DNA of 6,248 nt from an uncultured Actinomycetes bacterium. Its GTDB lineage: Bacteria > Actinomycetota > Acidimicrobiia > Acidimicrobiales > RAAP-2. The position numbers and the translations under genes were made by a program. The notes under the pieces were generated by a model, which was not told the DNA's origin, made no database searches, and saw only the letters and a list, made by a program, of their open reading frames with translations. Numbering within the stretch: the stretch's first letter is position 1; every line of letters begins with the position of its first letter. Where the stretch lies: NCBI GenBank assembly GCA_903854175.1, contig CAINVQ010000198.1:1-6248 (forward strand). The letters are read 5' to 3'. Shown one piece after another: positions 5,883 to 6,248 of the stretch.

Positions 5883-6248
5883 TTATGGCCAGACTGGATT
5901 GGCTCCACCTTCGGCGAATTCGTTCACCATGTTGTGGGCAATGTCGTCGTGGAACTGAACCGGTGGCGACTTCATGAAGTACGCCGATGGACCCATGATT
6001 GGCCCACCAATTCCGCGGTCTAGGGCAACACGAGCACAGCGAACAGCGTCGATGATTACTCCAGCTGAGTTAGGTGAGTCCCATACTTCGAGCTTTAGTT
6101 CCAAATTAAGTGGAACATCACCGAAGTTACGTCCTTCCATACGGATGTAGGCCCACTTGCGGTCTTTCAACCATGGCACGTGGTCACTTGGACCAATGTG
6201 TACATCGTCAGCACTCATGTTTGAAATTTCGAGCTGTGAAGTAACGGC
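5883..6248 (-). CDS. ino1: Inositol-3-phosphate synthase, C-terminal third (5' part outside the window)
   Basis: This enzyme converts glucose 6-phosphate to 1L-myo-inositol 1-phosphate with enzyme-bound NAD. In actinobacteria the product feeds phosphatidylinositol and its glycosylated derivatives, and mycothiol where that is made. The frame is open to the right edge and gives the last 121 residues of a protein usually near 360 long. The Met at 6218 is internal, because the matching sequence continues before it (VTSQLEIS). Recognisable family blocks, numbered in this fragment, are [11 protein letters not shown] (17-27), [20 protein letters not shown] (30-49), [12 protein letters not shown] (52-63), DRGIGGP (77-83) and AYFMKSPP (89-96). 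By analogy with eukaryotic synthases, K52, D57 and K93 are candidate active-site residues; I infer this without an alignment. The protein ends at PVWP with a TAA and looks intact at this end. The gene is convergent with pcnA across a shared terminator; its promoter is outside the window. Confidence 0.94.
   Translation of the reverse strand, partial: AVTSQLEISNMSADDVHIGPSDHVPWLKDRKWAYIRMEGRNFGDVPLNLELKLEVWDSPNSAGVIIDAVRCARVALDRGIGGPIMGPSAYFMKSPPVQFHDDIAHNMVNEFAEGGANPVWP

Noticed and set aside
1..6248. Mobile elements, CRISPR array, tRNA or rRNA genes, riboswitch
   Set aside because: Reading both strands I found no transposase or integrase motifs, no regularly spaced repeats, no tRNA-like clover-leaf, and no non-coding stretch over 61 bases that could hold such elements.

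Overview
The window reads as chromosomal DNA of an actinobacterium with a moderate-to-low GC content (about 45-48% by eye), much lower than Streptomyces or Mycobacterium. The assignment rests on gene content and order. An actinobacterial-type CCA-adding enzyme (pcnA) lies divergent to a gene for a secreted, membrane-anchored DUF6049 protein (the Rv3909 family), which is followed by the lipid II flippase gene murJ. The end of an actinobacterial-type inositol-3-phosphate synthase gene (ino1) lies beyond pcnA. From memory, pcnA / Rv3909-like / mviN (murJ) is a conserved actinobacterial neighbourhood. The combination of low GC and tight packing fits the streamlined aquatic actinobacteria, but the lineage cannot be fixed from this sequence alone.

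Layout. On the minus strand, read from right to left, a three-gene unit runs from 4347 to the left edge: DUF6049 (2437-4347), murJ (833-2437) and degV (823 to the edge, only the last few codons missing). DUF6049 and murJ share one base (TAATG). murJ and degV are 9 bases apart, and the degV Shine-Dalgarno sequence overlaps the murJ stop codon, so the three are almost certainly co-transcribed and translationally linked. On the plus strand, pcnA (4409-5833, GTG start) leaves from a 61-bp divergent intergenic region. A perfect 14-bp stem with A/T runs on both sides (5832-5868) lies between pcnA and the convergent ino1 fragment (5883-6248, minus) and can terminate transcription from both directions.

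How the genes fit together. MurJ moves lipid II across the membrane for peptidoglycan synthesis. The DUF6049 protein has a signal peptide, a long extracytoplasmic part and one C-terminal membrane anchor, so it would sit next to MurJ on the outer face; its function is not established. DegV-family proteins bind fatty acids in the cytoplasm, which would add a link to phospholipid supply. PcnA matures tRNA 3' ends, and Ino1 makes inositol phosphate for phosphatidylinositol-type lipids and possibly mycothiol. The region is ordinary core genome with an envelope theme. I see no mobile element, CRISPR array, tRNA or rRNA.

The points most worth a second look are the uncharacterised DUF6049-MurJ pair, a very GC-rich stretch with a strong hairpin over the DUF6049 signal-peptide codons, a Glu in place of the first metal-binding Asp of the CCA-adding enzyme, and the absence of any Nudix gene at the pcnA/DUF6049 junction.
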